A DNA stretch of 64,000 bases, taken from contig NZ_CP151650.1 of the NCBI RefSeq assembly GCF_038397775.1, positions 2,232,001 through 2,296,000 of the forward strand, read 5' to 3'. Source of the DNA: Pseudomonas sp. RC10. Its GTDB lineage: Bacteria > Pseudomonadota > Gammaproteobacteria > Pseudomonadales > Pseudomonadaceae. Shown here in pieces: positions 1 through 11,505 of this stretch. Numbering within the stretch: the first letter of the stretch is position 1; every line of letters begins with the position of its first letter. Below the pieces are notes generated by a model, which worked only from the letters and a program-made list of their open reading frames with translations, did no database searches and had not been told where the DNA came from. The translations under genes were made by a program, and so were the position numbers.

Positions 1-1
1 C

Positions 2-73
2 AAGAATGTCGCGTCCGGGCCGCTGGTGCGGTCTTCGTATCACGCGGATCAGCAGACGACCTGGATCGGCTAG
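2..73 (+). CDS. lipA: Lipoyl synthase, C-terminal fragment (partial)
   Basis: Only the last 23 codons are in the window, read in the frame beginning at base 2 and ending at TAG 71-73. The visible peptide contains ASGPLVRSSYHAD, the conserved C-terminal block of the radical-SAM enzyme lipoyl synthase, whose final Ser ligates the auxiliary Fe-S cluster. The enzyme inserts two sulfurs into protein-bound octanoyl groups. The neighbours are not lipB, rlpA or dacA, where the housekeeping copy usually sits in Pseudomonas, so this may be a second paralogue. That is inference, because the rest of the gene lies outside the window. Confidence 0.75.
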   Translation, partial: KNVASGPLVRSSYHADQQTTWIG

Positions 74-173
74 CCTGTCGTTTGTCTGAATTCATCCCGT
101 CGTTCCCGCGATGGATTGCGCTTTCAGGATGAAGTGTAAAAAATACGGCCTTTACCGGAAAAGGGACGACAAG

Positions 174-605
174 ATGCCGCGTATCGGGAAGGCAGTAGGG
201 AATTGTGTGGTGTGGGGCGCGGTGCTGATGCTGTCTGGCTGTGAGCTCATGGCCAACGGCATTCCTACCGGGCCTGACCTGATCGCCAAGAATCAACTGG
301 TCGGCGCGAACATCAACGAGGCCTACACCAAGCTCGGCAGGCCAACCTCCGTGTCGAAGCTGCCCAGCGGATTGTCGCTGGCCAAATGGGACGATGCCTA
401 CTCGAACACCACGACGACCGGCGTCAACGAACTCAGCGCCGGGCCGGGCGGCAGCACCATGGTGACGCCCACTACGTCGACCTCGACGTCCAATCACGAA
501 TGCATCCTTGAACTGACGTTCAACAATCAGAACATCGTGACCGATTTCAACACCTGGAAAAGCGACCGCCTCGCGTGTAACCGGCTGTATAGCGGTCGGC
601 GTTGA
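174..605 (+). CDS. Small predicted lipoprotein with BamE-like features
   Basis: The ATG at 174 is preferred over in-frame ATGs at 111 and 129 because it gives a proper lipoprotein signal: a short basic start (MPRIGK), a hydrophobic stretch and a lipobox LSGC at residues 20-23 of this start. The mature part has a segment (LVGANINEAYTKLGRPTSVS) resembling the small-domain outer-membrane lipoproteins of the BamE/SmpA type. A Ser/Thr/Gly-rich linker follows, then a C-terminal part with two cysteines that could form a disulfide. Mature length is about 120 residues. It lies alone between the lipA 3' end and fadH. The exact family is not recognised, and a periplasmic or outer-membrane location is inferred from the signal. 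Confidence 0.6.
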   Translation: MPRIGKAVGNCVVWGAVLMLSGCELMANGIPTGPDLIAKNQLVGANINEAYTKLGRPTSVSKLPSGLSLAKWDDAYSNTTTTGVNELSAGPGGSTMVTPTTSTSTSNHECILELTFNNQNIVTDFNTWKSDRLACNRLYSGRR

Positions 606-682
606 ACCCTGGCCATCTCGCCTGAAAACCCTTTCACGTAAAGCATGGTGGTCCAAGCCCTGCACACTTCGATCAATAAATT

Positions 683-697
683 GTCATATTCGGTCAT
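683..697. promoter_or_regulatory. Direct repeat GTCAT-N5-GTCAT upstream of fadH
   Basis: Two copies of GTCAT sit 10 bp apart, one helical turn, in the roughly 220-bp region between the lipoprotein and fadH. The spacing is typical of AraC-type or response-regulator half-sites. The region has no other gene. A regulatory role is inference, as no matching regulator is in the window. Confidence 0.2.
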
Positions 698-804
698 TGA
701 GCACGACTGCGATGCTGTTTACTGTCGGCGTCATGAACGGGCACTACGCTGTAGTCCCTGAATATACGACGAGCGCCTTCAGAGCGTTCGCGTCTACGTG
801 ATGA

Positions 805-2862
<2,058 letters not shown>

Positions 2863-2891
2863 GCCTACGCACTGGGTGTGCAGTGCACGCT

Positions 2892-2983
2892 CCTGTGGGA
2901 GCGAATTCATTCGCGAAAAGGGTGTGAGCGACACACATGCTTGGTGGGTGCCGCCGCTTCGCGAATAAATTCGCTCCCACAGG
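2892..2983. repeat. REP doublet (REPIN) downstream of fadH
   Basis: CCTGTGGGAGCGAATTCATT at the left is mirrored by an inverted AATAAATTCGCTCCCACAGG at the right, separated by about 45 bp of unrelated sequence. This is the classic Pseudomonas REP palindrome pair. It lies between fadH and the next + strand gene, so it may also act as an mRNA 3'-end stabiliser. Confidence 0.9.
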
Positions 2984-3043
2984 GTTCAGCGTCAGACAGG
3001 GCTACACGGTAAACTTCGAACCTTTCGTCCCGCGCTGAACGCC

Positions 3044-3952
3044 ATGCTCCCCCAAGCCCCACTCCAACCTCTCAACCTGCCCTGGCTTGCCGCATCCGGC
3101 GTCAGCGTCGCGATTCTGCGTCTGGACCTGATCGACCCGCTGATCAGCGGCAACAAATGGTTCAAGCTCTCTCACCACCTCGCCGCTGCAAAAAAGACAG
3201 GGGCCGAAGGGGTGATCAGTCTGGGCGGCGCGCATTCCAACCACCTTCACGCATTGGCGGCGGCGGGCAAGCGATTTGGCTTTTCCACGGTCGGGCTGTT
3301 GCGGGGGCATTCGATGGAAACGCCCACGGTGCTGGACCTTCAAGCGTTCGGGATGGAACTCCACTGGCTTGGCTATGCAGGCTATCGTGCCCGACACGAA
3401 GCGGATTTCTGGACGCCGTGGCGTGAGCGTTATCCACAGCTGTATCCGATTCCTGAAGGCGGCGGTGGGCGCGACGGCGCGTTGGGCTGTGCCGAGATCG
3501 TGCGCCAGGCCCGTGATCAACTCGCAGACATCGGCTGGGACGACTATGACGGTTGGTGGCTGGCGTGTGGAACGGGCACCACGCTGGCCGGATTGGTGCT
3601 GGCCGAAGACGGGCTGCGCAAGGTGTTCGGGGCGATGGCGGTGCCCGAGGGGCATGGGGTCGCTGAAAACGTGGCCGCCATCCTCGGCGGTGACCGAGAT
3701 GTGCGATACGAATTGCTCGACGCCAGTCGCGGAGGTTTTGCCAAGGTTGACGCAACATTGCTGGACTTCATTGCCACCCGCGAATCGCAAAGCGGCGTGC
3801 CCCTCGAACCGCTCTACACTGGCAAGGCGTTGTTGGCGTTGCAGCAGGCGGTCGAAGCGGGGCGGTTCGCGCAAGGCACGCGGCTGATCTTTGTGCATAC
3901 CGGCGGTCTGCAAGGCAAGCGGGCTTCCGACGCACTCCGCGCCGCGTACTGA
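3044..3952 (+). CDS. 1-aminocyclopropane-1-carboxylate deaminase / D-cysteine desulfhydrase family PLP enzyme
   Basis: This 302-residue protein belongs to the tryptophan-synthase-beta (fold II) PLP family. The signature GNKWFKLSHHL contains the likely PLP-binding lysine (K41). LGGAHSNHLHALA, the phosphate/substrate-loop segment with a Ser-Asn-His, follows near residue 64, and ACGTGTTLAG later supplies the glycine-rich phosphate-binding loop. Family members either open the ACC ring to 2-oxobutyrate and ammonia or release H2S from D-cysteine. Sequence alone does not separate the two, and many Pseudomonas members are D-cysteine desulfhydrases. It is monocistronic, flanked by REP elements on both sides. 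Confidence 0.85.
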   Translation: MLPQAPLQPLNLPWLAASGVSVAILRLDLIDPLISGNKWFKLSHHLAAAKKTGAEGVISLGGAHSNHLHALAAAGKRFGFSTVGLLRGHSMETPTVLDLQAFGMELHWLGYAGYRARHEADFWTPWRERYPQLYPIPEGGGGRDGALGCAEIVRQARDQLADIGWDDYDGWWLACGTGTTLAGLVLAEDGLRKVFGAMAVPEGHGVAENVAAILGGDRDVRYELLDASRGGFAKVDATLLDFIATRESQSGVPLEPLYTGKALLALQQAVEAGRFAQGTRLIFVHTGGLQGKRASDALRAAY

Positions 3953-3976
3953 CCCCACCAACGACACATCCCTCTA

Positions 3977-4080
3977 CTGTAGGAGCGAATTCATTCGCGC
4001 TGCGCGGGTTCAGACGACGTCTCTCCGTCGCCTGGTCCATTTTTCGTCGGATCGCCGCCCAGGATGAATTCGCTCCTACC
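3977..4080. repeat. Degenerate REP doublet
   Basis: CTGTAGGAGCGAATTCATTC at the left and GATGAATTCGCTCCTAC at the right form an inverted pair around about 65 bp. It matches the same REP class as the element at 2892 with a few substitutions in the right copy. Confidence 0.85.
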
Positions 4081-4223
4081 GAGAGTTCGCGTCGAGCCGT
4101 TCAATTTGAGGTGAATGCCCTAAACCAGCGTCTCTGGCACGAATCCTGCGGATCAGACCCCATGACAGGTCGGTCCTGAGTACGTCGATGACACTTCTGG
4201 AGTAAGGCGGCTCAGGCGCTGTA

Positions 4224-4234
4224 CCGATAATCGG
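4224..4234. promoter_or_regulatory. Short perfect palindrome upstream of the MHS transporter
   Basis: CCGAT-A-ATCGG lies 28 bp before the ATG of the transporter at 4262. The roughly 180-bp region from the REP doublet to this gene has no other feature I can support. An operator role is a guess from position and symmetry only. Confidence 0.2.
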
Positions 4235-4261
4235 ATCTTTCCTACGCGCGCCGAGGTTTTC

Positions 4262-5602
4262 ATGACCACTCCAGCCATCGAGCAGGTTGACCCTGCCACC
4301 CTGAGAAAAGTCATCGTAGCGGCCGGCATCGGCAATTTTGTCGAATGGTTCGACTTTGCGGTCTACGGCTTCTTGGCCACGACCATCGCTCAGCAATTTT
4401 TCCCCAGCGGCGACGCCAGCGCGGCGCTGCTCAAGACCTTCGCCGTGTTCGCCGTGGCCTTCGCCTTCCGTCCCTTGGGCGGTGTGTTTTTTGGCATGCT
4501 CGGCGACAAGATCGGCCGCAAACGCACCCTGGCTTTCACCATTCTGTTGATGGCCGGGGCGACCACGATCATTGGACTGCTCCCCACCTATGCCGCCATC
4601 GGCGTGATCGCGCCGATCCTTCTGACCATCATCCGCTGCGCTCAAGGCTTTTCCGCCGGGGGCGAATACGCGGGGGCCTGCGCCTACCTGATGGAGCACG
4701 CGCCTCGGGGTAAACGGGCGTGGTACGGCAGCTTCGTGCCGGTCTCGACCTTCGCGGCGTTCGCATCAGCAGCAATTTTCGCCTACGCACTGGAAGCCTC
4801 GCTGTCGGCGGACGCCATGAGCAGTTGGGGTTGGCGCCTGCCGTTTCTGGTCGCCGCGCCCCTCGGGCTGGTCGGCCTGTACCTGCGCTGGAAGCTCGAC
4901 GAAACCCCGGCATTCCAGGCCGTCACCGAAGAACACGCCGTGGCCCATTCGCCGCTCAAGGAAACCCTGCGCAACCACGGCGGCGCGATCCTCGCCCTGG
5001 GCGCGTTCATCTCGCTGACCGCGCTGTCCTTCTATATGTTCACCACGTACTTCGCGACCTACCTGCAAGTGGCCGGAGGTCTAACTCGCGCCACCGCATT
5101 GCTGGTGTCGTTGATCGCGCTGCTGTTTGCATCGTTGTTGTGCCCGGTGGCCGGGGCGTTTTCTGACAAGGTCGGGCGTCGAGCCACGGTGATTACCGCC
5201 TGTGTCCTGCTGGCGGTGGTGGTCTATCCGTCGTTCCTGATGGCCAGTTCCGGTTCGTTCGCAGGCTCCATCATCGGCGTGATGCTGCTGGCGACCGGCG
5301 CGGTGCTGTGCAACGTGGTCACGGCGGCGCTGCTGTCCGAGACCTTTCCCACGCGCACGCGTTACACGGCCTCGGCGATCACCTACAACATTGCCTACAC
5401 CATTTTCGGCGGTACCGCACCGCTGATGGCGACCTGGCTGATTGGCCTGACGGGCAGCAACCTGTCACCGGCGTTTTACCTGATCGTGGTCGCGGCACTG
5501 GGGCTCATCGGCGGGCTGGCGTTGCCGGAAACCTCAAAAGTCTCGCTGCATGACGTGGACGGGTCGCTGGAGCGACGGGGCACCGCCCAGTCCATCGCCT
5601 GA
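4262..5602 (+). CDS. MFS transporter, metabolite:H+ symporter (MHS) type
   Basis: This 446-residue, 12-TM major facilitator has the MHS/ProP-ShiA-KgtP signature: an N-terminal IGNFVEWFDFAVYGF block, an RPLGGVFFGMLGDKIGRKR loop after TM2 and RCAQGFSAGGEYAGA in TM4. Known members import proline/betaine, shikimate, citrate or alpha-ketoglutarate with protons. The substrate here cannot be assigned. It is a single gene between two REP elements, with no linked catabolic enzyme or regulator. Confidence 0.9.
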   Translation: MTTPAIEQVDPATLRKVIVAAGIGNFVEWFDFAVYGFLATTIAQQFFPSGDASAALLKTFAVFAVAFAFRPLGGVFFGMLGDKIGRKRTLAFTILLMAGATTIIGLLPTYAAIGVIAPILLTIIRCAQGFSAGGEYAGACAYLMEHAPRGKRAWYGSFVPVSTFAAFASAAIFAYALEASLSADAMSSWGWRLPFLVAAPLGLVGLYLRWKLDETPAFQAVTEEHAVAHSPLKETLRNHGGAILALGAFISLTALSFYMFTTYFATYLQVAGGLTRATALLVSLIALLFASLLCPVAGAFSDKVGRRATVITACVLLAVVVYPSFLMASSGSFAGSIIGVMLLATGAVLCNVVTAALLSETFPTRTRYTASAITYNIAYTIFGGTAPLMATWLIGLTGSNLSPAFYLIVVAALGLIGGLALPETSKVSLHDVDGSLERRGTAQSIA

Positions 5603-5607
5603 CCGCC

Positions 5608-5699
5608 CCTGTAGGAGTGAGCTTGCTCGCGATAGCGATCATTCAGCGATATTTTCATCATGAGTAGACCGCCATCGCGAGCAAGCTCACTCCTACAGG
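5608..5699. repeat. REP doublet, GGAGTGAGCTTGCTCGCGA class
   Basis: CCTGTAGGAGTGAGCTTGCT with its inverted copy AGCAAGCTCACTCCTACAGG 50 bp further on. It belongs to a different REP class from the GAATTCATTCG elements elsewhere in the window. It lies between the two MFS transporters and probably separates their transcription units. Confidence 0.9.
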
Positions 5700-5843
5700 T
5701 CGCGCGAGTGCGGGCGCCCCGCAGCTCACAATTCCCGCAACAAAACATGGCAACACCGCCCCAAAAAATGGCACATTGACGGCCCTCAGTGCCGCTGACA
5801 TTTCTTGTAATCAATTGCGTGCGGCACATCACCCGTTCGATGG

Positions 5844-7058
5844 ATGAACCCGATGGCCGTCACCAGCCCTTCGACCGCAACTTCCGCGATCCCCCAATCC
5901 AGCCCGCTGGTCCTGCGCATCATTGGCGCAGTGGCGCTGGCGCACCTGCTCAACGACCTGATTCAGTCGATCCTGCCGTCGATCTACCCGATGCTCAAAG
6001 CCTCGTACGGCCTGAGCTTCACCCAGGTCGGCCTGATCACCCTGACATTCCAGGTCACCGCCTCGCTGCTGCAACCCTGGGTCGGTTATTTCACGGACCG
6101 CCATCCCAATCCGCTGGTCTTGCCGGTAGGGTCGCTGTGCATTCTGGCGGGGGTGTTGATGCTCGCGACGGTGGGCAGCTTTCCGCTGATTCTGCTGGCG
6201 GCGGGTCTGATCGGCATCGGTTCCTCGACCTTCCACCCCGAAGCCTCACGCATCGCGCGACTGGCGTCCGGTGGGCGTTTCGGCCTGGCGCAATCGACGT
6301 TTCAGGTGGGCGGCAACAGCGGTTCGGCCATCGGACCCTTGCTGGCGGCGGCGATCATCATCCCGTTCGGCCAGGGTCACATCGCGTATTTCGCGCTGAT
6401 CGCGCTCTTTTCGGTGGGCCTGCTGTACGTCATCAGTCGCTGGTATAAAAAGCACCTGGCGCTGTTCAAGCTCAAGGCTGGCCACGCCGCGACCCACGGC
6501 CTGTCCAAAGGCAGGGTGACCAGCGCGCTGGTGGTGCTGGCGATGCTGGTGTTCTCCAAGTATTTCTACATGGCCAGCTTCACCAGCTATTTCACCTTCT
6601 TCCTGATCGAAAAATTCCAGCTAACGGTCGCCAGCTCGCAGTTGCACCTGTTCATGTTCCTCGCAGCCGTCGCGGCGGGCACCTTCTTCGGCGGACCGAT
6701 TGGCGACAAAATCGGCCGCAAGGCGGTGATCTGGTTCTCGATCCTTGGCGTTGCGCCGTTCACCATCGCGCTGCCGTACGCTGACCTGTTCTGGACCAGC
6801 GTGCTGAGCGTGATCATCGGCTTCATCCTGGCCTCGGCGTTCTCGGCCATCGTCGTTTACGCGCAAGAGCTGGTGCCGGGCAATGTCGGCATGATCGCCG
6901 GGATCTTCTTCGGCCTGATGTTCGGCTTCGGCGGCATCGGCGCCGCATTATTAGGCCACCTCGCGGACCTTCACGGCATCGTGTATGTCTACACGCTGTG
7001 TTCCTTCCTCCCGCTTCTGGGCATCCTGGCGATACTGCTTCCGAGAACCAAACGCTGA
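5844..7058 (+). CDS. MFS transporter, Fsr (fosmidomycin-resistance) type
   Basis: This 404-residue, 12-TM MFS protein resembles Fsr in the [19 protein letters not shown] block of TM1, [10 protein letters not shown] after TM2, and [14 protein letters not shown] in the TM4 region. Fsr of E. coli exports fosmidomycin; most chromosomal homologues have unknown substrates. A second ATG at 5853 is an alternative start. The stop codon overlaps the ATG of the ArsB-like gene (TGATG at 7056-7060), so the two are translationally coupled. Coupling to an arsenite pump suggests, but does not prove, a related toxic-anion export role. Confidence 0.85.
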   Translation: MNPMAVTSPSTATSAIPQSSPLVLRIIGAVALAHLLNDLIQSILPSIYPMLKASYGLSFTQVGLITLTFQVTASLLQPWVGYFTDRHPNPLVLPVGSLCILAGVLMLATVGSFPLILLAAGLIGIGSSTFHPEASRIARLASGGRFGLAQSTFQVGGNSGSAIGPLLAAAIIIPFGQGHIAYFALIALFSVGLLYVISRWYKKHLALFKLKAGHAATHGLSKGRVTSALVVLAMLVFSKYFYMASFTSYFTFFLIEKFQLTVASSQLHLFMFLAAVAAGTFFGGPIGDKIGRKAVIWFSILGVAPFTIALPYADLFWTSVLSVIIGFILASAFSAIVVYAQELVPGNVGMIAGIFFGLMFGFGGIGAALLGHLADLHGIVYVYTLCSFLPLLGILAILLPRTKR

Positions 7059-8341
7059 TGCTGATAGCGGTCCTGATCTTTCTGGTCACCATCACCCTGG
7101 TGATCTGGCAACCCAAGGGGCTGGGCGTCGGCTGGAGTGCGACGTTCGGCGCTGTGCTGGCGTTGCTGTTCGGCGTCGTGCACCTGTCGGACATTCCACA
7201 GGTCTGGCACATCATCTGGAACGCCACCGGCACCTTCATCGCGCTGATCATCATCAGCCTATTGCTCGATGAAGCCGGGTTCTTCAACTGGGCCGCGTTG
7301 CACGTGGCACGCTGGGGCAAGGGGCGAGGGCGTCGGTTGTTCGCGTTCATCGTCCTGCTCGGCGCGCTGGTGTCGGCGCTGTTCGCCAACGACGGCGCAG
7401 CCCTGATTCTCACGCCCATCGTCATGTCGATGCTGCTGGCGCTGCGGTTTTCCCCGGCGACCACACTGGCGTTCGTCATGGCGGCGGGCTTCATCGCCGA
7501 CACCGCGAGCCTGCCGCTGGTGGTGTCGAACCTGGTGAACATCGTGTCGGCCGACTATTTCGGCATCGGCTTCAATCGCTACGCCTCGGTGATGGTCCCG
7601 GTCAACCTGGTGAGCGTCGCGGCCACGCTGGCGATCCTGATGCTGTTTTTCCGCAAGGACATCCCGCAGACCTTCGACGCTTCGCAGCTTGCCGAGCCTT
7701 CATCAGCTATCCACGACCGGCCGACGTTCATTGCCGGTTGGTGGGTGTTGGGGATTCTGCTGGTGGGGTGCTTTGCCCTCGAACCGCTGGGCATTCCCAT
7801 CAGTGCGATTTCGGCGGTGTGCGCCGCGATTTTGTGGGGTATCGCCGCCAAGGGGCATCAGATTTCCACCGGCAAGGTGTTGAAAGAAGCGCCATGGCAG
7901 ATCGTGATTTTCTCGCTGGGCATGTACCTCGTGGTGTATGGCCTGCGCAACGAAGGCATGACGACTTACCTTGCGGGCTGGCTCGACCGCTTTGCCGAAC
8001 ACGGCCTGTGGGGCGCGGCGATGGGCACCGGTGTGCTGACGGCGCTGCTGTCGTCGGTCATGAACAACCTGCCCACGGTGCTGATCGGCCTGCTGTCCAT
8101 CGACGCGAGCCACGCCCACGGCCCGTTGCAGGAAGCGATGATCTACGCCAACGTCATCGGCAGCGATCTGGGGCCGAAGATCACGCCCATCGGCAGTCTC
8201 GCGACGTTGCTGTGGCTTCACGTGTTGGCGCAGAAAGGCGTCAGCATCGGTTGGGGCTATTACTTCCGCGTCGGCATCGTGCTGACGTTGCCGGTGCTGC
8301 TGATCACACTGGCGGCGCTGGTGTTGCGATTGAGTGTCTGA
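7058..8341 (+). CDS. arsB: ArsB-type arsenite/antimonite efflux pump
   Basis: This 427-residue polytopic inner-membrane protein is close to ArsB in length (429) and in long conserved stretches: [20 protein letters not shown] at the N terminus, [34 protein letters not shown], and near the C terminus [19 protein letters not shown]. ArsB is an As(III)/Sb(III)-proton antiporter that can associate with ArsA. The ATG at 7058 overlaps the upstream MFS stop; a longer in-frame start at 6998 would lie inside that gene and is rejected. No arsR, arsC, arsH or arsA is within the window. The last 38 bp overlap the convergent DUF1853 gene. Confidence 0.92.
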   Translation: MLIAVLIFLVTITLVIWQPKGLGVGWSATFGAVLALLFGVVHLSDIPQVWHIIWNATGTFIALIIISLLLDEAGFFNWAALHVARWGKGRGRRLFAFIVLLGALVSALFANDGAALILTPIVMSMLLALRFSPATTLAFVMAAGFIADTASLPLVVSNLVNIVSADYFGIGFNRYASVMVPVNLVSVAATLAILMLFFRKDIPQTFDASQLAEPSSAIHDRPTFIAGWWVLGILLVGCFALEPLGIPISAISAVCAAILWGIAAKGHQISTGKVLKEAPWQIVIFSLGMYLVVYGLRNEGMTTYLAGWLDRFAEHGLWGAAMGTGVLTALLSSVMNNLPTVLIGLLSIDASHAHGPLQEAMIYANVIGSDLGPKITPIGSLATLLWLHVLAQKGVSIGWGYYFRVGIVLTLPVLLITLAALVLRLSV

Positions 8342-9287
8342 CCTCGTGATCTTCCGGCGCGTTCGGCCACAAGTCTGACACCAAAAACGCCCGCTCGGCC
8401 TCTTGCCAATGGCCGTCCGGGTGTTCAGTCAGGCGCACCAGCAATTGCGCTTGAGCTGAGGGCGGGAGCTGGTCGCGCCAGGACTCGAACGCTTCTGCGC
8501 TCCACACCTCGTCATACCGGGCAGGCCCCAACCACGCATGGCGTGGCAGCGGTTGCCAGCGACCTTCGGCGTGACGCAGGGCGAAGGCGGCCCAGTCCTT
8601 GCGATGCACCCATGTGCCGCGATGATGCTCGGGGTGCACGCCTTGCGGGGATGCGCCGCTGTCCGGCCATGGATACAGCAGATACCCCCCCAGCCACAGG
8701 GCGGCGCTGAAGGATTCGATCCCGAGTGCCGAGAGTGCGTGGCGGCTTTCCTCGCGCCCGGACATCGGCAATTGATGCTGATGCAAGTGCGCCAGTTTCA
8801 GCCCCAATCGGTCATGAGAACCCGGCCCCAGCCAGTTCGCCGGGTCATGGCCGTCGGTGTTCCGTTCGCCCAGATAGAACTTGATCGCCAGTTCGACGTG
8901 ATGAATGCCGTCCCTGTCCTTCAGGACCATGTCCAGCTCGCCCAAGGTATGACCCCCGATGCGAATCGGCAGGTTGGCCGCCAGCATCTCCACCCCCGGC
9001 GCGTGGTGAATCGCGAAATGCCAGAGACGTTCGTAATACAGCCCCAATCGGCGAATCGAACTGCGCGACAGCCATTCCACGAGTTCGCCGCTGTCCTGAT
9101 CGAGCTGCCGCAAGAAGGCCTCCAGCGCCCGGGGATGTTGCACCCAGTCACTGCCGCTCAAGGGATGACGCTGCGGCCACTCAGTGACCGCCAGCATCGG
9201 CGGCGACAGAATCGCCCACGCCAGATCCCGCACCTGAGGCGTGCGCAGTTGACGGGGCAGGGCGGTGAGGGCCGGGAAGGGGGTCAT
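8304..9287 (-). CDS. DUF1853 family protein (putative nuclease-like fold)
   Basis: This 327-residue cytosolic protein matches my memory of the DUF1853/COG3782 family. The start at 9287 ([12 protein letters not shown]) is chosen because the reading frame further upstream runs through two REP palindromes, which are not coding. The middle segment [11 protein letters not shown] followed by [11 protein letters not shown] looks like the acidic-plus-lysine core of PD-(D/E)XK nucleases, although the spacing is not canonical. The function is unknown. It is convergent with arsB, whose 3' end it overlaps by 38 bp, so no intergenic terminator exists between them. Confidence 0.75.
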   Translation of the reverse strand: MTPFPALTALPRQLRTPQVRDLAWAILSPPMLAVTEWPQRHPLSGSDWVQHPRALEAFLRQLDQDSGELVEWLSRSSIRRLGLYYERLWHFAIHHAPGVEMLAANLPIRIGGHTLGELDMVLKDRDGIHHVELAIKFYLGERNTDGHDPANWLGPGSHDRLGLKLAHLHQHQLPMSGREESRHALSALGIESFSAALWLGGYLLYPWPDSGASPQGVHPEHHRGTWVHRKDWAAFALRHAEGRWQPLPRHAWLGPARYDEVWSAEAFESWRDQLPPSAQAQLLVRLTEHPDGHWQEAERAFLVSDLWPNAPEDHEVRHSIATPAPPV

Positions 9288-9337
9288 CGGCTGAGGATAG
9301 CAGGGCGCACGCTCTGAATGCGCGGCGTTACCGAACC

Positions 9338-9429
9338 CCTGTAGGAGCGAATTCATTCGCGATAGGTCGGTACAGCCGACACATCTCCGTTGCCGGACCC
9401 ATTTTTCGCGAATGAATTCGCTCCCACAG
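9338..9429. repeat. REP doublet upstream of nadK
   Basis: CCTGTAGGAGCGAATTCATT and its inverted copy AATGAATTCGCTCCCACAG enclose about 50 bp. It sits in the divergent region between the DUF1853 gene and nadK. Confidence 0.9.
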
Positions 9430-9473
9430 TTGAGACTGCGCCAAGCCCGGAATACGGGGCCCCACTGAACCCT

Positions 9474-9497
9474 TGTAGGAGCGAATTCATTCGCGAT
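9474..9497. repeat. Single REP palindrome adjacent to the doublet
   Basis: TGTAGGAGCGAATTCATTCG occurs once here, 45 bp after the doublet, without an inverted partner. Together they make a three-copy REP cluster in the 330-bp region between DUF1853 and nadK. The rest of that region holds no gene I can support. Confidence 0.85.
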
Positions 9498-9619
9498 ACG
9501 CCGGTGCAGGCGACACATGTCCTTCGTCGTCAGGGCATTATGGACGCGCCCCATTTGCCGCCCCCGACCCCTTCGCCCATAATCGCGTTCTTTCTGTGCC
9601 TGAACACTGCGGGAGCCCC

Positions 9620-10510
9620 ATGGAGCAATTTCGAAATATCGGCATCATCGGTCGCCTGGGCAGTTCCCAAGTGCTGGAGACCGTTCGCCGGCTCAAGAAA
9701 TTCCTGGTGTCGCGGCATCTGCATGTGATTCTCGAAGACGCTATCGCCGAGGTCCTGCCGGGGCACGGGATGCAAACGTCTTCGCGCAAGATGCTGGGCG
9801 AGGTTTGCGACATGGTCATCGTCGTCGGTGGCGATGGCAGCCTGTTGGGCGCGGCGCGGGCGCTGGCCAAGCACAACGTGCCGGTGCTGGGGATCAACCG
9901 CGGCAGCCTGGGCTTTCTGACCGACATCCGCCCTGACGAGCTGGAAGTGAAAGTCGCCGAGGTGCTCGACGGCCACTATCTGGTAGAAAACCGCTTCCTG
10001 CTGCAAGCCGAAGTCCGCCGTCACGGCGAAGCCATCGGCCAAGGCGACGCGCTCAACGATGTGGTGCTGCACCCCGGCAAGTCCACGCGGATGATCGAAT
10101 TCGAGATCTACATCGACGGTCAATTCGTCTGCAGCCAGAAGGCCGACGGCCTGATTGTCGCCACGCCAACCGGTTCCACGGCCTACGCGCTGTCGGCGGG
10201 CGGCCCGATCATGCACCCCAAGCTGGACGCCATTGTCATCGTGCCGATGTACCCGCACACCCTGTCCGGACGGCCAATTGTCGTCGACGGCAACAGTGAG
10301 CTGAAAATCGTTGTCTCAAAGGACATGACGATTTATCCACAGGTCTCCTGCGATGGACAAAACCACTTCACCTGCGCGCCGGGTGACACCGTGACCGTGA
10401 AAAAGAAACCGCAGAAACTGCGCCTGATTCACCCGCTCGACCACAACTATTACGAAGTCTGCCGGACCAAACTCGGTTGGGGCAGTCGGCTTGGCGGCGG
10501 GGGCGACTGA
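9620..10510 (+). CDS. nadK: NAD kinase
   Basis: This 296-residue ATP-NAD kinase phosphorylates NAD+ to NADP+ and is essential for NADPH supply. The diagnostic GGDG motif is at residues 70-73 ([15 protein letters not shown]), followed by [13 protein letters not shown], an NDVVLHPG segment and [20 protein letters not shown]. The ATG at 9620 has GGGAG just upstream (9611-9615); an earlier in-frame ATG at 9596 lacks such a site. Its stop overlaps the start of the phosphoesterase gene (TGATG), which suggests co-translation. Confidence 0.97.
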   Translation: MEQFRNIGIIGRLGSSQVLETVRRLKKFLVSRHLHVILEDAIAEVLPGHGMQTSSRKMLGEVCDMVIVVGGDGSLLGAARALAKHNVPVLGINRGSLGFLTDIRPDELEVKVAEVLDGHYLVENRFLLQAEVRRHGEAIGQGDALNDVVLHPGKSTRMIEFEIYIDGQFVCSQKADGLIVATPTGSTAYALSAGGPIMHPKLDAIVIVPMYPHTLSGRPIVVDGNSELKIVVSKDMTIYPQVSCDGQNHFTCAPGDTVTVKKKPQKLRLIHPLDHNYYEVCRTKLGWGSRLGGGGD

Positions 10511-11481
10511 TGCTCGATCCCGCGCGTAGCTACGATCTGATCGGTGACGTGCATGGTTGTGCCCAGACCCTTGAGCACTTGCTCGACACCCTCGGTTACC
10601 GTTTTCAGGCGGGCGTCTGGCGCCACCCTGAACGCATCGCTCTGTTCCTCGGCGACATCATCGACCGGGGCCCACGCATTCGCGAGGCGCTGCACATCGT
10701 TCATGACATGGTCGTGGCCGGCCAGGCGTTTTGCATCATGGGCAACCATGAATTCAACGCTTTGGGCTGGTCCACGCCTGCGCCGCCAGACAGTGGCAAG
10801 CAGTTCGTGCGCGAACACACGCCACGCCATGCCCGTTTGTTGGGCGAAACCCTGGCGCAATTCGAAGGGCATCCCGCTGACTGGAATGATTTCCTGAAGT
10901 GGTTCTACGAACTGCCGTTGTTCATCGACGCCGAACGCTTCCGTCTGGTACACGCCTGTTGGGACGCCAACCTGATCGAGCCCTTGCGCAGCGCCCACGG
11001 CGATGGCCGCGTCGATCAGGCGTTCGTTCAGGCGTCTGCCGTGCCCGGCAGCTTCGCCAGCGCGGTGTTCGACCGCCTGCTGCGCGGCACTGACATGCGC
11101 TTGCCCCACGGCATGACGCTCACCGGCGGCGACGGCTTGACCCGCGCCTCGTTCCGCACCAAGTTCTGGGAAGACAACCCGCAGACCTACGGCGACGTGG
11201 TGTTCCAGCCGGATGCGTTGCCCGAGCCCGTGGCCAAACGCCCACTGTCCGACACCGAGAAAAGCGCCCTGCTGCGCTATGGTGTCGATGAGCCGCTGCT
11301 GTTCGTCGGTCACTACTGGCGCAGCGGCGTGCCCGCGCCGATCCGCCCGAACCTCGCGTGCCTGGATTACAGCGCGGTGCTGTACGGCAAGCTGGTGGCG
11401 TATCGACTGGACCAGGAAACCCGAATCGACCCAAGCAAGTTCGTGTGGGTCGATGTGAAGCGACCCGAAACCCCCCAATGA
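10510..11481 (+). CDS. Calcineurin-like metallophosphoesterase
   Basis: This 323-residue protein has the three N-terminal metal-binding motifs of the PP2A/ApaH superfamily: GDVHG, GDIIDRGP and GNHE, with a later GHYW that would supply the last histidine ligand. Pseudomonas homologues are annotated as serine/threonine phosphatase-like or bis(5'-nucleosyl)-tetraphosphatase-like; the substrate is unknown. The ATG at 10510 overlaps the nadK stop codon, so it is probably co-expressed with nadK, possibly linking nucleotide metabolism steps (inference). Confidence 0.88.
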   Translation: MLDPARSYDLIGDVHGCAQTLEHLLDTLGYRFQAGVWRHPERIALFLGDIIDRGPRIREALHIVHDMVVAGQAFCIMGNHEFNALGWSTPAPPDSGKQFVREHTPRHARLLGETLAQFEGHPADWNDFLKWFYELPLFIDAERFRLVHACWDANLIEPLRSAHGDGRVDQAFVQASAVPGSFASAVFDRLLRGTDMRLPHGMTLTGGDGLTRASFRTKFWEDNPQTYGDVVFQPDALPEPVAKRPLSDTEKSALLRYGVDEPLLFVGHYWRSGVPAPIRPNLACLDYSAVLYGKLVAYRLDQETRIDPSKFVWVDVKRPETPQ

Positions 11482-11505
11482 GCCTTTCGCAATGAGCCGT
11501 ACCCT

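Noticed and set aside
9288..9554. 5' extension of the DUF1853 frame to 9554
   Set aside because: The added residues are translated REP palindromes; the ATG at 9287 fits the family start.
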